Translations under genes and position numbers: made by a program
The notes under the pieces: model-generated
Seen by the model: the letters and a program-made list of their open reading frames with translations, nothing else
Database searches by the model: none
What the model was told of the DNA's origin: nothing
Origin: JBLNCE01 sp050260415
GTDB lineage: Bacteria > Bacillota > UBA4882 > JAAYXC01
Length of the DNA: 15,732 nucleotides
Reading direction: 5' to 3'
NCBI GenBank assembly: GCA_050260415.1
Contig: JBLNCE010000132.1
Coordinates: forward strand, 1-15,732
Shown: positions 7,151 through 14,407 of the stretch, piece by piece
How the letters are laid out: each line of letters starts with the position of its first letter
Position numbering within the stretch: the first letter of the stretch is position 1

Positions 7151-7928
7151 AGCTATCAGGCATCCCTTACCGCCGGCACCGTCTTGCAGGGCACCCGTAC
7201 GCCTTTACGTCTATGGTTTATGGCCATCATTCTCATGGTGACCGACAAGCGCGGCATCTCCTCCGTGGGCTTGGCCAAGCAGATAGGCATCTCTCAGAAG
7301 CAGGCCCGGATCATGCTGCACAAGCTCCGCAAGGCCATGGCCGTCTGCAACGGGCTCTTCAAGCTGGATGGCGTGGTGGAGCTCGACGAGAGCTTCTTCG
7401 GCGCCCCCAAGGAGGGCGGTTGCCGGGGCCGGGGCTCGGCCAAGAAGAAGGTCCTCGTCGGCCTCTCGCTGACGGATGACGGCAAGCCCCGCCACGTCCG
7501 CCTGCAAGTCCTGCCCCGGATAGACCGGGCGCATCTCATGCAGGCGATTAAGGATATGGTGGCCGCGGGCGCCACGGTCAAGACCGACGGCCTGCGCAGC
7601 TATACTTGCGCTTGGCCATAAAGGGTACCGGCACGACAGGATCGTCGCTAAGGAGACCGATATCCTTGAGGAATTGCGCTGGATCCACGTCGGCATCTCG
7701 AACATGAAGGCGCTGATCGGCGGCGCTTATCACGGGCTCGGTCGGGCGGACGGCAAGCACCTCCAAGCCTATTTGGACGAGTATGCCTATCGTTGCGACC
7801 GCCGGCACCGGCCCGATACGATCTTCGAGCGCTGCGTCATCGCGGTGGCTACCTGTCCGGTCTGGACCTATCGGGATATCACCGGCACCAAGCGCGTCTG
7901 CACGAATGCCAAGCTACAGGTGGCATAA
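7151..7928 (+). mobile_element. IS1595/ISXO2-type transposase, 5'-truncated and frameshifted
   Basis: The recognisable part starts at about 7151 (SYQASLTAGTVLQGTRTPLR, then LWF), the segment that follows the N-terminal zinc ribbon in ISXO2-like transposases; the ribbon itself is missing. A helix-turn-helix segment (ISSVGLAKQIGISQKQA) comes next, then the catalytic motifs VELDESFFG and VKTDGLRSY. A single-base slip at about 7604 leads into a frame reading LALGHKGYRHDR, ISNMKALIGGAYHGL with the third catalytic-region residue (N of SNMK), and HLQAYLDEYAYRCDRR, ending TAA at 7926-7928. IS1595 enzymes use a DDN/E-K pattern, which fits. The element cannot make a functional transposase as it stands. 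It abuts the toxin-tail fragment on its left. Confidence 0.8.
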
Positions 7929-7961
7929 GTATCCCTGAGCGAAGGGAATACCTATCTTTTT
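7929..7961 (+). terminator. Hairpin after the transposase, terminator or IS end
   Basis: GTATCCCT (7929-7936) pairs with AGGGAATAC (7943-7951) with one bulged base, and CTATCTTTTT follows. It begins directly after the transposase stop. It may be a Rho-independent terminator, or part of the right terminal repeat of the IS. Confidence 0.45.
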
Positions 7962-8080
7962 CGGGGATCGTTCGGCGTGGAGACCGCTCTTTCCTCTTTA
8001 TACCAGGACGCTCAATGTGAGATATCCGAGGTTAGAGAGAGTGGGTAAAAACAGGTTCTGGCCCGGGGAGGACGGAGGGC

Positions 8081-8473
8081 TATTTTGCCGCCAGGGTGAT
8101 CTTCGAGGCGACGGCCTTCGGCGCCAAGGCCATCAACGATCGCTTCGCCGAGGAAGGCGTGGCGATCGAGCGCGTGATCGCCATGGGCGGGATCGCGAAA
8201 AAGAACGATCTCGTTATGCAGACCACCGCGGACGTGCTCGGGATGCCGATCGAGGTGGCCGCTTCGGATCAGGCCTGTGCTCTCGGCGCGGCAATGTTCG
8301 GCGCGACGGCGGCCGGGAGTTACCGGACGATTGCCGAGGCGCAGAAAGCGATGGGTTGCGGCTTCTCCCGAACCTACCGGCCGGATCCGGAGAATACCGC
8401 CCGCTACCGGGAGGTCTACCGCGCGTATCTCGATCTCGGTGGCAAGCTGGGGGATATTTTGCGGCGGTTGTGA
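8081..8473 (+). pseudogene. araB: Ribulokinase C-terminal fragment (AraB)
   Basis: About 130 residues of the FGGY kinase C-terminal domain remain: IFEATAFGAKAINDRF, VIAMGGIAKKN (the ATP-binding glycine motif), LVMQTTADVLGMPIEV, and ASDQACALGAAMFGA, which is characteristic of ribulokinase. A GTG at 8096 opens the frame but has no ribosome site, and homology already starts near 8081 (GYFAARV). A full enzyme has about 550 residues, so the whole sugar-binding N-terminal half is gone. The break lies about 150 bp after the IS remnant, so insertion and deletion there is the likely cause. It normally phosphorylates L-ribulose and feeds AraD, which lies directly downstream. Confidence 0.8.
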
Positions 8474-8487
8474 GGCGGAAGCCTCAC
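8470..8487 (+). other. GNRA-loop hairpin at the araB stop
   Basis: GTGAGGC pairs perfectly with GCCTCAC across a GGAA loop, overlapping the TGA at 8471-8473. There is no T-tract, so this is more likely an mRNA processing or stabilising stem between araB and araD than a terminator. Confidence 0.4.
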
Positions 8488-8562
8488 CCCCGGCCTCTTT
8501 CCGGCACGGCGAATCATCGCCAATATCCCTGGAAGAGTCTTTGGTGCCTATGCTAAAACTTT

Positions 8563-8567
8563 GGAGG
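8563..8567 (+). promoter_or_regulatory. Ribosome binding site for araD
   Basis: GGAGG lies seven bases before the ATG at 8575 and fixes the start of the epimerase. Confidence 0.65.
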
Positions 8568-8574
8568 GTCGACG

Positions 8575-9286
8575 ATGCTGGAGGATCTGAAGGAATTGGT
8601 CCTCGCGGCCAATCTGGAGCTGTGCGCCAGGAATCTGGTGATCTACACCTGGGGGCAATGTCAGCGGTTTGGACCGGGAGAAGGGCCTGGTCGTCATCAA
8701 GCCGAGCGGCGTGCCATACGCCCGGCTGACGGCAACCCAAATGACCGTGGTGGACCTGGACGGGCATATCGTCGAAGGCGTGCTGCGTCCCTCCTCGGAT
8801 ACCCCGACCCACCTGGTCCTCTACCGGAGCTTTCCCGGGATCGGCGGCGTGGCCCATACCCATTCGACCTACGCCACGGCGTGGGCGCAGGCGCGTATGG
8901 GGATCCCCTGTTACGGCACCACCCACGCCGACTATTTCCACGGGGAGATCCCCTGCACGCGTCTTTTGCGGCGCGGGGAAATCGAGGCGGACTACGAGGA
9001 AAACACGGGCCGCGTCATCGCCGAACGCTGCAAGGGGCTGGACCCGCTCGGCTGCCCGGGAATCCTGGCCGCCGGCCATGGGCCGTTTACCTGGGGCAAG
9101 GATGCCCTAAAGGCCGTGGAAAATTCGGTGGTCCTGGAAGAAGTGGCGCGGATGGCCGCGTTGACCAGGCAACTCAATCCGGGAGCGCCGCCCGCCCCGC
9201 GCTCTCTCGTTGACAAACACTACTGGCGGAAGCACGGCGCCGGTGCGTATTACGGGCAGGACGCCGCGGACAGAAAGGATTCATGA
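8575..9286 (+). pseudogene. araD: L-ribulose-5-phosphate 4-epimerase, frameshifted at a G5 run
   Basis: This class II aldolase-fold enzyme converts L-ribulose-5-phosphate to D-xylulose-5-phosphate. From ATG 8575 the frame reads MLEDLKELVLAANLELCARN, then LVIYTW, and is lost at GGGGG (8651-8655). Removing one G restores GNVSGLDREKGLVVIKPSG and the rest to the TGA at 9284-9286, giving about 236 residues against 231 in E. coli. Signature elements are GN-SG, KPSG, SSDTPTHLVLYR, the zinc pair HTH (H94 and H96 after correction, matching H95 and H97 of E. coli AraD), GTTHADYFHG, and the third zinc histidine in GHGPFTWG. It sits after the araB relic. Apart from the one base the gene looks healthy, so recent loss or a sequencing error in the G run is plausible. 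Confidence 0.85.
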
Positions 9287-9293
9287 CCTATCC

Positions 9294-9328
9294 GCCCCGC
9301 CCTCATGCCGGCGGGGCTCATCATTTTG
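9294..9328 (+). terminator. Rho-independent terminator after araD
   Basis: GCCCCGCC (9294-9301) pairs perfectly with GGCGGGGC (9310-9317), followed by TCATCATTTT. It sits eight bases after the araD stop. Confidence 0.65.
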
Positions 9329-9440
9329 TGGCCAGTTCGCTAATACTGCTCCGTTAGGTCGGCAAGGATCGGATAAGCTTTCTTGTGTTAATATCTGGGC
9401 CGCGGGAGACGCTTTCCGCTCTCCCGTGACTCTCTAGGAC

Positions 9441-9966
9441 CAAGGGGTCATCCCGTCGACCCCTTGGAACCCGACGGCCGGAACCCATGGTTCCGGACCT
9501 CCTTTATCCTGGGGATTGTGGGACCTCACCATCCATGGTTCGTCGCCGTTAGTTGGGTTCCGCGCCATCGTGGCGCTCCAAGACTCCGCTGGGATTCTAA
9601 GCCGACGCTGTGACCGCATCCGGCGGTCAACGCGCGTGGCTCGGCATCCATGCCTGCGCCGGGGGCCGACTGGGTCAGAGATTTCGGTCCTTAAGTCCAT
9701 CCACGGCGTCGGCTTCTGGGACCTCAGTATCCTTCCCAGAAGACTCCCGGCGCAGGCAGGATGCCGAGCCACATGGCATCGATTGCCGGATGCAATCACG
9801 CCGTTGGCGTCGAAGCCCATCGGAGTATTGAGGCGCAATGGATGCGCCGAACGGTCCTTCACCCGAACCATGGATGGTGAGGTGGATAATGACCCCATCA
9901 TCAAGGAAGTCCAGGAACCTGAGTTCCTGGTCGGGGGATTCCAAAGGGTCGCCGACACGACCCCTG
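9441..9966. repeat. Long imperfect palindrome, two arms of about 260 nt
   Basis: The left arm (about 9441-9664) and right arm (about 9747-9966) are reverse complements at roughly 70 percent of positions, by hand alignment. The axis is near 9706. Landmark pairs are 9525-9543 with 9865-9883 (perfect, 19 bp) and 9639-9663 with 9748-9771 (one base inserted). Each arm also contains short perfect palindromes: CCAAGGGGTC/GACCCCTTGG near 9440-9466, CCGGAACC/GGTTCCGG at 9479-9497, GCGCCA/TGGCGC at 9562-9576, GGCGCA/TGCGCC at 9832-9848, and CCAGGAAC/GTTCCTGG at 9911-9930. The apex contains CTTCTGGGA/TCCCAGAAG (9713-9742). Confidence 0.8.
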
Positions 9967-10062
9967 CGACAGCGACGTAATCCTTGATTCCCAAGTCTTG
10001 GCGAAGACAGCGATGGTTCGACGCTGTCTCCGCCAAGACATCCAATGAGCTAGGTCGTTGTC
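9967..10062. repeat. Second strong hairpin of the foldback element
   Basis: GTCTTGGCG-AA-GACAGCG (9995-10012) faces CGCTGTC-TC-CGCCAAGAC (10022-10039), so 16 pairs form with one small internal loop. An outer pair GCGACAGCGAC / GTCGTTGTCGC (9967-9974 region with about 10054-10063) extends it with the same axis near 10015. It has no T-tract, so it is not a standard terminator. Confidence 0.7.
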
Positions 10063-10187
10063 GCAATGGTCCTGGAGGGTGCGGTAGGACGTGTGCCTCC
10101 CGCGACCCTAATATTCACAGAAGAAAGCTTATGCGACGCAGTTTTTGTCTTAACATAACAAAGTAGCACTAGAAACGATGTGACAAA

Positions 10188-10283
10188 CACCGCAAAGACG
10201 CAGAGGGCGCAAAGGGGGAACACGGAAAAACAAAGAGCTGGGTCAAGACGGATTTTCTTGGCGTTCTTTGCGCCTTTGCGGTG
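10188..10283. repeat. Dispersed-type inverted repeat (CACCGCAAAG...)
   Basis: CACCGCAAAGACGCAGAGGG, continuing GCGCAAAG (10188-10214), pairs with CTTTGCGCCTTTGCGGTG (10266-10283), the left arm having about nine extra bases. Repeats of the form ACCGCAAAGGCGCAAAG are common dispersed intergenic elements in several phyla. Between this and the permease stop at 10350 I see no gene. Confidence 0.55.
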
Positions 10284-10349
10284 AATTGGTTTTTCACACC
10301 GCTTCTGGGCGGCGCACAATTTGTTCATCTGCCGCCAAGCCGAACCAGG

Positions 10350-11204
10350 TCAGACGACGACCCGCGGGTAGAGCCGGCCGCCGATCAGAACCAGCAGAGC
10401 CATGACGAGCGCCAATACGCCGAAATCAAGGCCCAACTGATAGACGCCCGTTTTTGTGCCCGCAATCATCAGGGCGCGCAGAGCGTCCACCTCGTAGGTC
10501 AGCGGGTTGAAGCGGGAGATGATCCGCAGCCAGCCGGGCATGATCGAGAGGGGGTAGATGGCGTTGCTGGCAAAAAAGAGAGGCATGGTGAGGACCTGGC
10601 CGATGCCCATGAAGCGCTCCCTCGTCTTGACCAGGCAGGCGATGACCAGCGAAAAGCTGGAAAAAGCCCCGCCCGCCAAGAAGATGGTCAGGCCGACCCC
10701 GGCCAAGGCCAGGGGATGGAGGTTCATCCTGACCCCAAGGAGCAGAGCCAGCAGATAAATAATCAAAGCCTGGGTCAGCCCGCGTATGCCGGCGGAGATG
10801 GCCTTGCCCAGGACCAAGGCGGGCCGCGGCGTCGGGCTGGCCAGGAATTTGTGCACGATCCCAAGATCGCGTTCCCAGATGACGCCGATGCCGTAAAAGA
10901 TGGCGATAAAAAGGACACTCTGGGCCAGGATGCCGGGGGCCATGAAATCGAGGTAACGCAGGCCGCCGGTGGGGATGGCGCGGGTACGGGTAAAGACCTG
11001 GCCGAAAACAAGAAGCCAGAGAACCGGTTGGACGGCGCGGGTGAAGAGTTCGGTTGGATCGTGGCGCAGTTTGCGGATCTCCAGCTCGGCGATGGTCAGG
11101 GTTTTGCGCACGAAAGCCGCCGCCTGGGCCGGGACGCCGTCCGGCCGGCGGACGCCCGCTTCAGCCAAGCCTTCTTGCGGCGCGCCGGGTTCTACTGGTA
11201 TCAC
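10350..11204 (-). CDS. ABC-2 type permease of a drug exporter (DrrB-like)
   Basis: The protein has 284 residues from the GTG at 11204, chosen because AGGAGG lies eight bases upstream. An in-frame start at 11279 would add 25 residues that overlap the ATPase gene further. About six membrane helices can be traced, including VLWLLVFGQVF, GILAQSVLFIAIFYGIGVIW, LTQALIIYLLALLLGV, LTIFLAGGAFSSFSLVIACL, and LGVRMN and ALVMALLVLIGG near the ends. The C-terminal SRFNPLTYEVDALR is the signature of DrrB/NodJ-type ABC-2 permeases. It forms the membrane half of an exporter with the ATPase whose gene overlaps it by 44 bases. The substrate is unknown; the MarR gene at the head of the operon suggests drugs or aromatic compounds. 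Confidence 0.88.
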   Translation of the reverse strand: MIPVEPGAPQEGLAEAGVRRPDGVPAQAAAFVRKTLTIAELEIRKLRHDPTELFTRAVQPVLWLLVFGQVFTRTRAIPTGGLRYLDFMAPGILAQSVLFIAIFYGIGVIWERDLGIVHKFLASPTPRPALVLGKAISAGIRGLTQALIIYLLALLLGVRMNLHPLALAGVGLTIFLAGGAFSSFSLVIACLVKTRERFMGIGQVLTMPLFFASNAIYPLSIMPGWLRIISRFNPLTYEVDALRALMIAGTKTGVYQLGLDFGVLALVMALLVLIGGRLYPRVVV

Positions 11205-11964
11205 GGTAATCCCCTCCTGAATCCAAAGTCTGGCCGGTAAAGTGGGCAAAGACATCATCCAGCGAGGCCGCCCCCCCAATGGCCTCTTTCAAAGCGGCGG
11301 GAACGCCCGTGGCGGCCACTTGGCCGAGATGCATGATGGCCACCCGGTCGCATAGATGGTCGGCTTCTTCCATGTAGTGCGTGGTCAGCAAGATTGTCGT
11401 ACCGTACATGGCGCGCAACTGCTCGAGACGTTCCCAGACAGCCTTCCGCGCCACCGGATCGAGGCCCACGGTCGGTTCATCCAGAAAGAGCAGGCGGGGC
11501 CGATGCAGGAGCGCTTGAGCGATCTCGAGCCGGCGGATCATGCCGCCGGAGTATTTCCGGACGAGCCGGTCCGCCACTTCGCCGAGGCCCATGAACGCGA
11601 GCACGTCGCGGACCCGTTCCGCGCATTCGCGGCGGGGTATATCGTATAGGCGGGCAAAGATCAGGAGATTCTCGTAGCCGGTCAGAGCGCCGTCCGCCGA
11701 GATGAACTGGGGAACATAACCGATGGCCCGGCGAAGGCCGGCCTGATGCGCGGCGAGGTCGAAACCGGCCACGCGGGCCCGCCCGGCGCTGGGAGGCAGC
11801 AAAGTGGTGAGCATCTTGATCGTCGTGCTCTTCCCGGCGCCGTTCGGCCCCAGCAGCCCAAAGATCTCCCCGGGCTCGATCGCCATGGTCAGGCGGTCGA
11901 CCGCGGTGAACGTTCCATAGCGGCGGGTGAGTTCCTCGGTCTCAAGGATGGGCAAAGCGCTCAC
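11161..11964 (-). CDS. ABC exporter ATPase (DrrA-like)
   Basis: The protein has 267 residues. Walker A GPNGAGKST (residues 39-47), Q-loop Q86, signature YSGGM (138-142), Walker B LLFLDEPTVGLD (158-169) and the H-loop H196 are all intact, so an active ATPase is expected. It drives the ABC-2 permease encoded next. The GTG start overlaps the MarR stop as GTGA. A TTG three codons later (11955) has better spacing to GAAGGAG and would give the typical start MPILETEEL, so the true start may be either. The C-terminus continues past the NBD into GGAASLDDVFAHFTG, as in DrrA-type subunits. Confidence 0.92.
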   Translation of the reverse strand: MSALPILETEELTRRYGTFTAVDRLTMAIEPGEIFGLLGPNGAGKSTTIKMLTTLLPPSAGRARVAGFDLAAHQAGLRRAIGYVPQFISADGALTGYENLLIFARLYDIPRRECAERVRDVLAFMGLGEVADRLVRKYSGGMIRRLEIAQALLHRPRLLFLDEPTVGLDPVARKAVWERLEQLRAMYGTTILLTTHYMEEADHLCDRVAIMHLGQVAATGVPAALKEAIGGAASLDDVFAHFTGQTLDSGGDYRDTSRTRRAARRLG

Positions 11965-12428
11965 TCCTTCGGCAGGTTTTCCGGTGGGCCAAAGACCTTG
12001 CGCAAGGTCTGCATCGCCACGGCGACAGCCGACTGTTCGGTTTCCGGAAGGGTTGCAAGAGCATCCGCCAGGCGGGACAGGGTTGCCTCCTGGGCGGCGG
12101 CCAGAACCGCGGCGCCGCGCGGCGTCAGGTTCAAGGCCATCCGCCTCCGGTCCTGCATGCTGTCGCATCTGACGACAAGATCCTGGGCGACCAAACCGTC
12201 GACCAGTTTGGAGGCGGAAGGCAGGGTCAAGCCAAGGTGGTCGGCGATGGCGGAGAGGGAAGCCCCGACATGGCGGCTGATGAAGGCGAGGGTGCGGAAT
12301 TGCGGCACGGAAAGACCGGCCTGGCGATTGCCCCGCATCTGGGCCCGGATGAAACGCATGACGAGCGGCACGACCTCGAGCAGGTCGTGGGCAACGGAAG
12401 AATTAGTTTCTTTGGCGAACTGTTTCAT
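11961..12428 (-). CDS. MarR-family transcriptional regulator
   Basis: The protein has 155 residues with the winged-helix layout: LSVPQFRTLAFISRHVGASL (helix 2 and the turn to helix 3), then SAIADHLGLTLPSASKLVDGL as HTH in two parts, and the wing DRRRMALNLTPRGAAVL. Such proteins are usually dimeric repressors released by phenolic or drug ligands. It opens the operon with the ABC exporter and is transcribed away from the MFS exporter, so it probably controls both through the shared 165-bp intergenic region. The ATG at 12426-12428 has no ribosome site upstream, in keeping with the predicted transcript start at or next to the ATG. Confidence 0.92.
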   Translation of the reverse strand: MKQFAKETNSSVAHDLLEVVPLVMRFIRAQMRGNRQAGLSVPQFRTLAFISRHVGASLSAIADHLGLTLPSASKLVDGLVAQDLVVRCDSMQDRRRMALNLTPRGAAVLAAAQEATLSRLADALATLPETEQSAVAVAMQTLRKVFGPPENLPKE

Positions 12429-12434
12429 GATCTA

Positions 12435-12464
12435 AGTTTAAGCGCAAAGGCAACCAAAAGTCAA
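12435..12464 (-). promoter_or_regulatory. Predicted promoter of the marR-ABC operon, near leaderless
   Basis: On the minus strand TTGACT (12464-12459) is followed after 18 bases by TAAACT (12440-12435). Only six bases separate the -10 box from the ATG, so transcription would start at or within a base of the start codon, giving a leaderless or almost leaderless mRNA. Confidence 0.45.
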
Positions 12465-12505
12465 GAATCAGGGCAGATATATCGGACCTTACGGATCCGG
12501 CCAGG

Positions 12506-12534
12506 TTGACGCCAGGCTTGTTTCCAGATATTAT
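12506..12534 (+). promoter_or_regulatory. Sigma-70 promoter of the MFS exporter
   Basis: TTGACG (12506-12511), a 17-bp spacer and TATTAT (12529-12534) are close to consensus. The predicted start near 12541 leaves about 53 nt of leader before the ATG. A direct repeat of GCCAGG flanks and overlaps the -35 box, and the palindrome GATATATC lies just upstream (12476-12483); either could be part of a MarR operator. Confidence 0.65.
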
Positions 12535-12593
12535 TAGGGCCGGGGGCTGCATTGATCTATCCGAACCAAGCTCTCGGACAAAGGGGATTTGTC

Positions 12594-14042
12594 ATGTGGC
12601 ACGCGGCCGGACCCATGTCGTCAGAAGAGGTCTACGCCAGGCGCTATCTGATCCTGGCCATTATCCTGGCGGGCACCCTCATGTCGGTCCTGGACGGGAT
12701 CGTGGTCAATATTGCCCTGCCGACCATCACCAGCCATTACGGCGTGGCCCTGGCCCAATCACAGTGGATCATCACGGCCTACCTGCTGACCATGACCGGC
12801 CTGCTCCTGGTCTTTGGCCGCGTCTCGCGCTATACCGGACGGGCGCGATTATTCATCCTGGGTTTTACCCTCTTCTCCCTGAGTTCCCTGGCTTGCGGCC
12901 TCGCTCCCAACCTGGCGGCCTTGATCGTCTTCCGCGTCGCGCAGGCCGTAGGCGGCGCCATGGTCTTCAGCATCAGCAGTGCCGTAATCTTTCAGGCCTT
13001 CCCGCCCCAGGAGCGCGGACGCGCCATGGGTTACCTGGGCTCGACGGTGGCCATCGGCGGCATCGCCGGACCTGCCCTGGGCGGCTTCATCGTCCAGCTT
13101 CTGGGCTGGCGCTATATCTTCTTCATCAATCTGCCCATCGGTGTGCTGGTTGTGGGCGCCGCCCTCAAGTTCCTGCGTCTGCCGGAGAACCGCGAGCCGC
13201 GGCTGGCCATGGACTGGCCTGGTGCGGCGGCTTTGGCCGGTTTCCTGACCGGTCTCCTGCTCTTTCTGGGCGCCCTGGCGGATCAGGCGGGAAGGGGCCA
13301 ACTGGCGGCGACCGGCGCCCTGATTCTGGTCTCCTTGACTGGCTTGGTTCTCTGCGAACGCCGCAGCCCCGAGCCCTTGCTGGAATTGGAGAGCCTCCGG
13401 AATCTCCGGTTTCTGTTGCCATTGATCGTCATGGCCGGCTATTTCGTTGCCGCTTTCATGCTGGGCGTGATCGGGCCTTTCTTTCTCGAAGGGGTCATGC
13501 GCTACCAGCCGGCCATGGTGGGCCTGGTCTACATGGTCACTCCCATCGTGACGGCGTTCGGTTCGCCGCTCAGCGGCCTCCTGTACGATCGTTGGCATTC
13601 CCCATATTTCACGCCCCTGGGGCTGGGCGTGCTCGGGCTCTCTTATCTTTTCTTCGGCTGGGTGGCCAATAGTCCATCCCTGCCTTACCTGATCATCATT
13701 TTCGCCCTAAACGGCCTGGGCAGTGCCCTTTTCCAGAGCCCGAACAACACCGAGCTCATGAACGCCGTGCCCCAGGCCAGCCTGGCCTTTGCCTCGAGCA
13801 TCTCCGCCACCACGCGCAATCTCGGCATGGCCCTCGGCACCTCCCTGGCCGGCCTCATGGCCGCGCTGGGCCTCCGGACCGCCGGCCAGGGCGGCGATCT
13901 GCTCCACACCGACCCGGCCGTGCTCGCGGCCGTCTCCGCCCGCGTGCTTTGGTCCGCCGGCGCCTTGGCCCTGTTCATGAGCTTGGTGGCCCTGGCCGGC
14001 GCGGGGACCAAGGCCCGCTCCCGCGCGCCGGAGGCCGGGTAG
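12594..14042 (+). CDS. DHA2-type MFS multidrug exporter (EmrB/QacA-like)
   Basis: The protein has 482 residues from the ATG at 12594, chosen because AAGGGG lies seven bases upstream. An ATG at 12615 (MSSEEVYARRY) is also possible. The first helix carries LDGIVVNIALPTI, the D1 motif of DHA2 exporters. GRVSRYTGRARLFILG is the loop 2-3 motif A, FRVAQAVGGAM motif B, and GGIAGPALGGFIVQLLGWRY motif C, which marks antiporters. About 14 hydrophobic helices can be counted, as in EmrB/QacA. It should expel drugs or dyes in exchange for protons across the inner membrane. It has its own promoter and diverges from the MarR-ABC operon. Confidence 0.92.
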   Translation: MWHAAGPMSSEEVYARRYLILAIILAGTLMSVLDGIVVNIALPTITSHYGVALAQSQWIITAYLLTMTGLLLVFGRVSRYTGRARLFILGFTLFSLSSLACGLAPNLAALIVFRVAQAVGGAMVFSISSAVIFQAFPPQERGRAMGYLGSTVAIGGIAGPALGGFIVQLLGWRYIFFINLPIGVLVVGAALKFLRLPENREPRLAMDWPGAAALAGFLTGLLLFLGALADQAGRGQLAATGALILVSLTGLVLCERRSPEPLLELESLRNLRFLLPLIVMAGYFVAAFMLGVIGPFFLEGVMRYQPAMVGLVYMVTPIVTAFGSPLSGLLYDRWHSPYFTPLGLGVLGLSYLFFGWVANSPSLPYLIIIFALNGLGSALFQSPNNTELMNAVPQASLAFASSISATTRNLGMALGTSLAGLMAALGLRTAGQGGDLLHTDPAVLAAVSARVLWSAGALALFMSLVALAGAGTKARSRAPEAG

Positions 14043-14407
14043 GGCCGGTATTCTCCTGCACCGCCCCCAGCGGCAATCAGGTGGCACGGCAATACAGGGA
14101 TGTTTACGACCGACTGGCCGCCGACCGTTCCCATGGATGGTCGGTTGCCCTCCGCCGGCCCAACCGCGTTTCAAGCCCTCGTCCGCCCATCGCCTCTTCT
14201 GTCGCTTCTTCTTCCGGACCAAGAACAGCCGCCGCATCCTGGCGGGAGAAATAGCTGCAGCAGTCCGTCGGGGATCCTTGAGATCTGTGGAACGCCAACC
14301 CTCCGTATGACGAGATTTTGCAGCTCAGCCCGGAGGCACGCCGCATATAGATCGGCACCGGATCGCGGATATATAAGGCAGCTCCGACGATCCCGCCCAT
14401 CCACGCC
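14043..14407. other. Gene-free stretch between convergent genes
   Basis: Open frames occur on both strands but none has a ribosome site, a family motif or protein-like composition. A short stem CCGACC/GGTCGG sits near 14113-14145. On the minus strand a piece near 14200-14400 (GADLYAACLRAELQNLV) has a faintly coding look but is not recognised. Confidence 0.45.

Larger units (their letters stand above)
9373..10132. mobile_element. Foldback element with 36-bp terminal inverted repeats
   Basis: The ends 9373-9408 and 10097-10132 are inverted repeats matching at 31 of 36 positions, starting ATAAGCTTTCTT. If the repeat is taken from AGCTTTC, each end is flanked by TA, the target duplication of IS630/mariner-type elements. 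No protein-coding frame inside is believable. The open frames on both strands arise because the interior is a near-palindrome. The interior holds a long imperfect palindrome (9441-9966), a second strong hairpin (9967-10062), and a small stem next to each terminus (GGGAGA/TCTCCC at 9404-9426; GGAGG/CCTCC at 10074-10100). It may be a large MITE-like non-autonomous transposon or a large structured RNA locus closed by a long P1 stem. The inverted repeats are certain; the nature is open. Confidence 0.7.

Noticed and set aside
7590..7620. Programmed frameshift in the transposase
   Set aside because: IS1595-type transposases are normally made from one frame, no slippery A or T run lies at the site, and the 5' end is already missing.
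8017..8556. Open frame of 179 codons across the araB relic
   Set aside because: It is the wrong frame of the ribulokinase fragment, arginine-rich and without motifs.
9434..10066. Open frames of 210 codons (minus) and 154 codons (plus) within the foldback element
   Set aside because: Both read through the palindrome, share mirrored peptides such as LTIHGS because of the inverted repeat, and show no family motif or ribosome site.
10281..11240. Plus-strand open frame of 319 codons
   Set aside because: It is antisense to the ABC-2 permease. The composition is low-complexity and rich in G, D, Q and A.
12506..13672. Plus-strand open frame of 388 codons overlapping the MFS gene
   Set aside because: It is an off-frame reading of the exporter, rich in R, G, P and H with no helices, and it starts inside the promoter.
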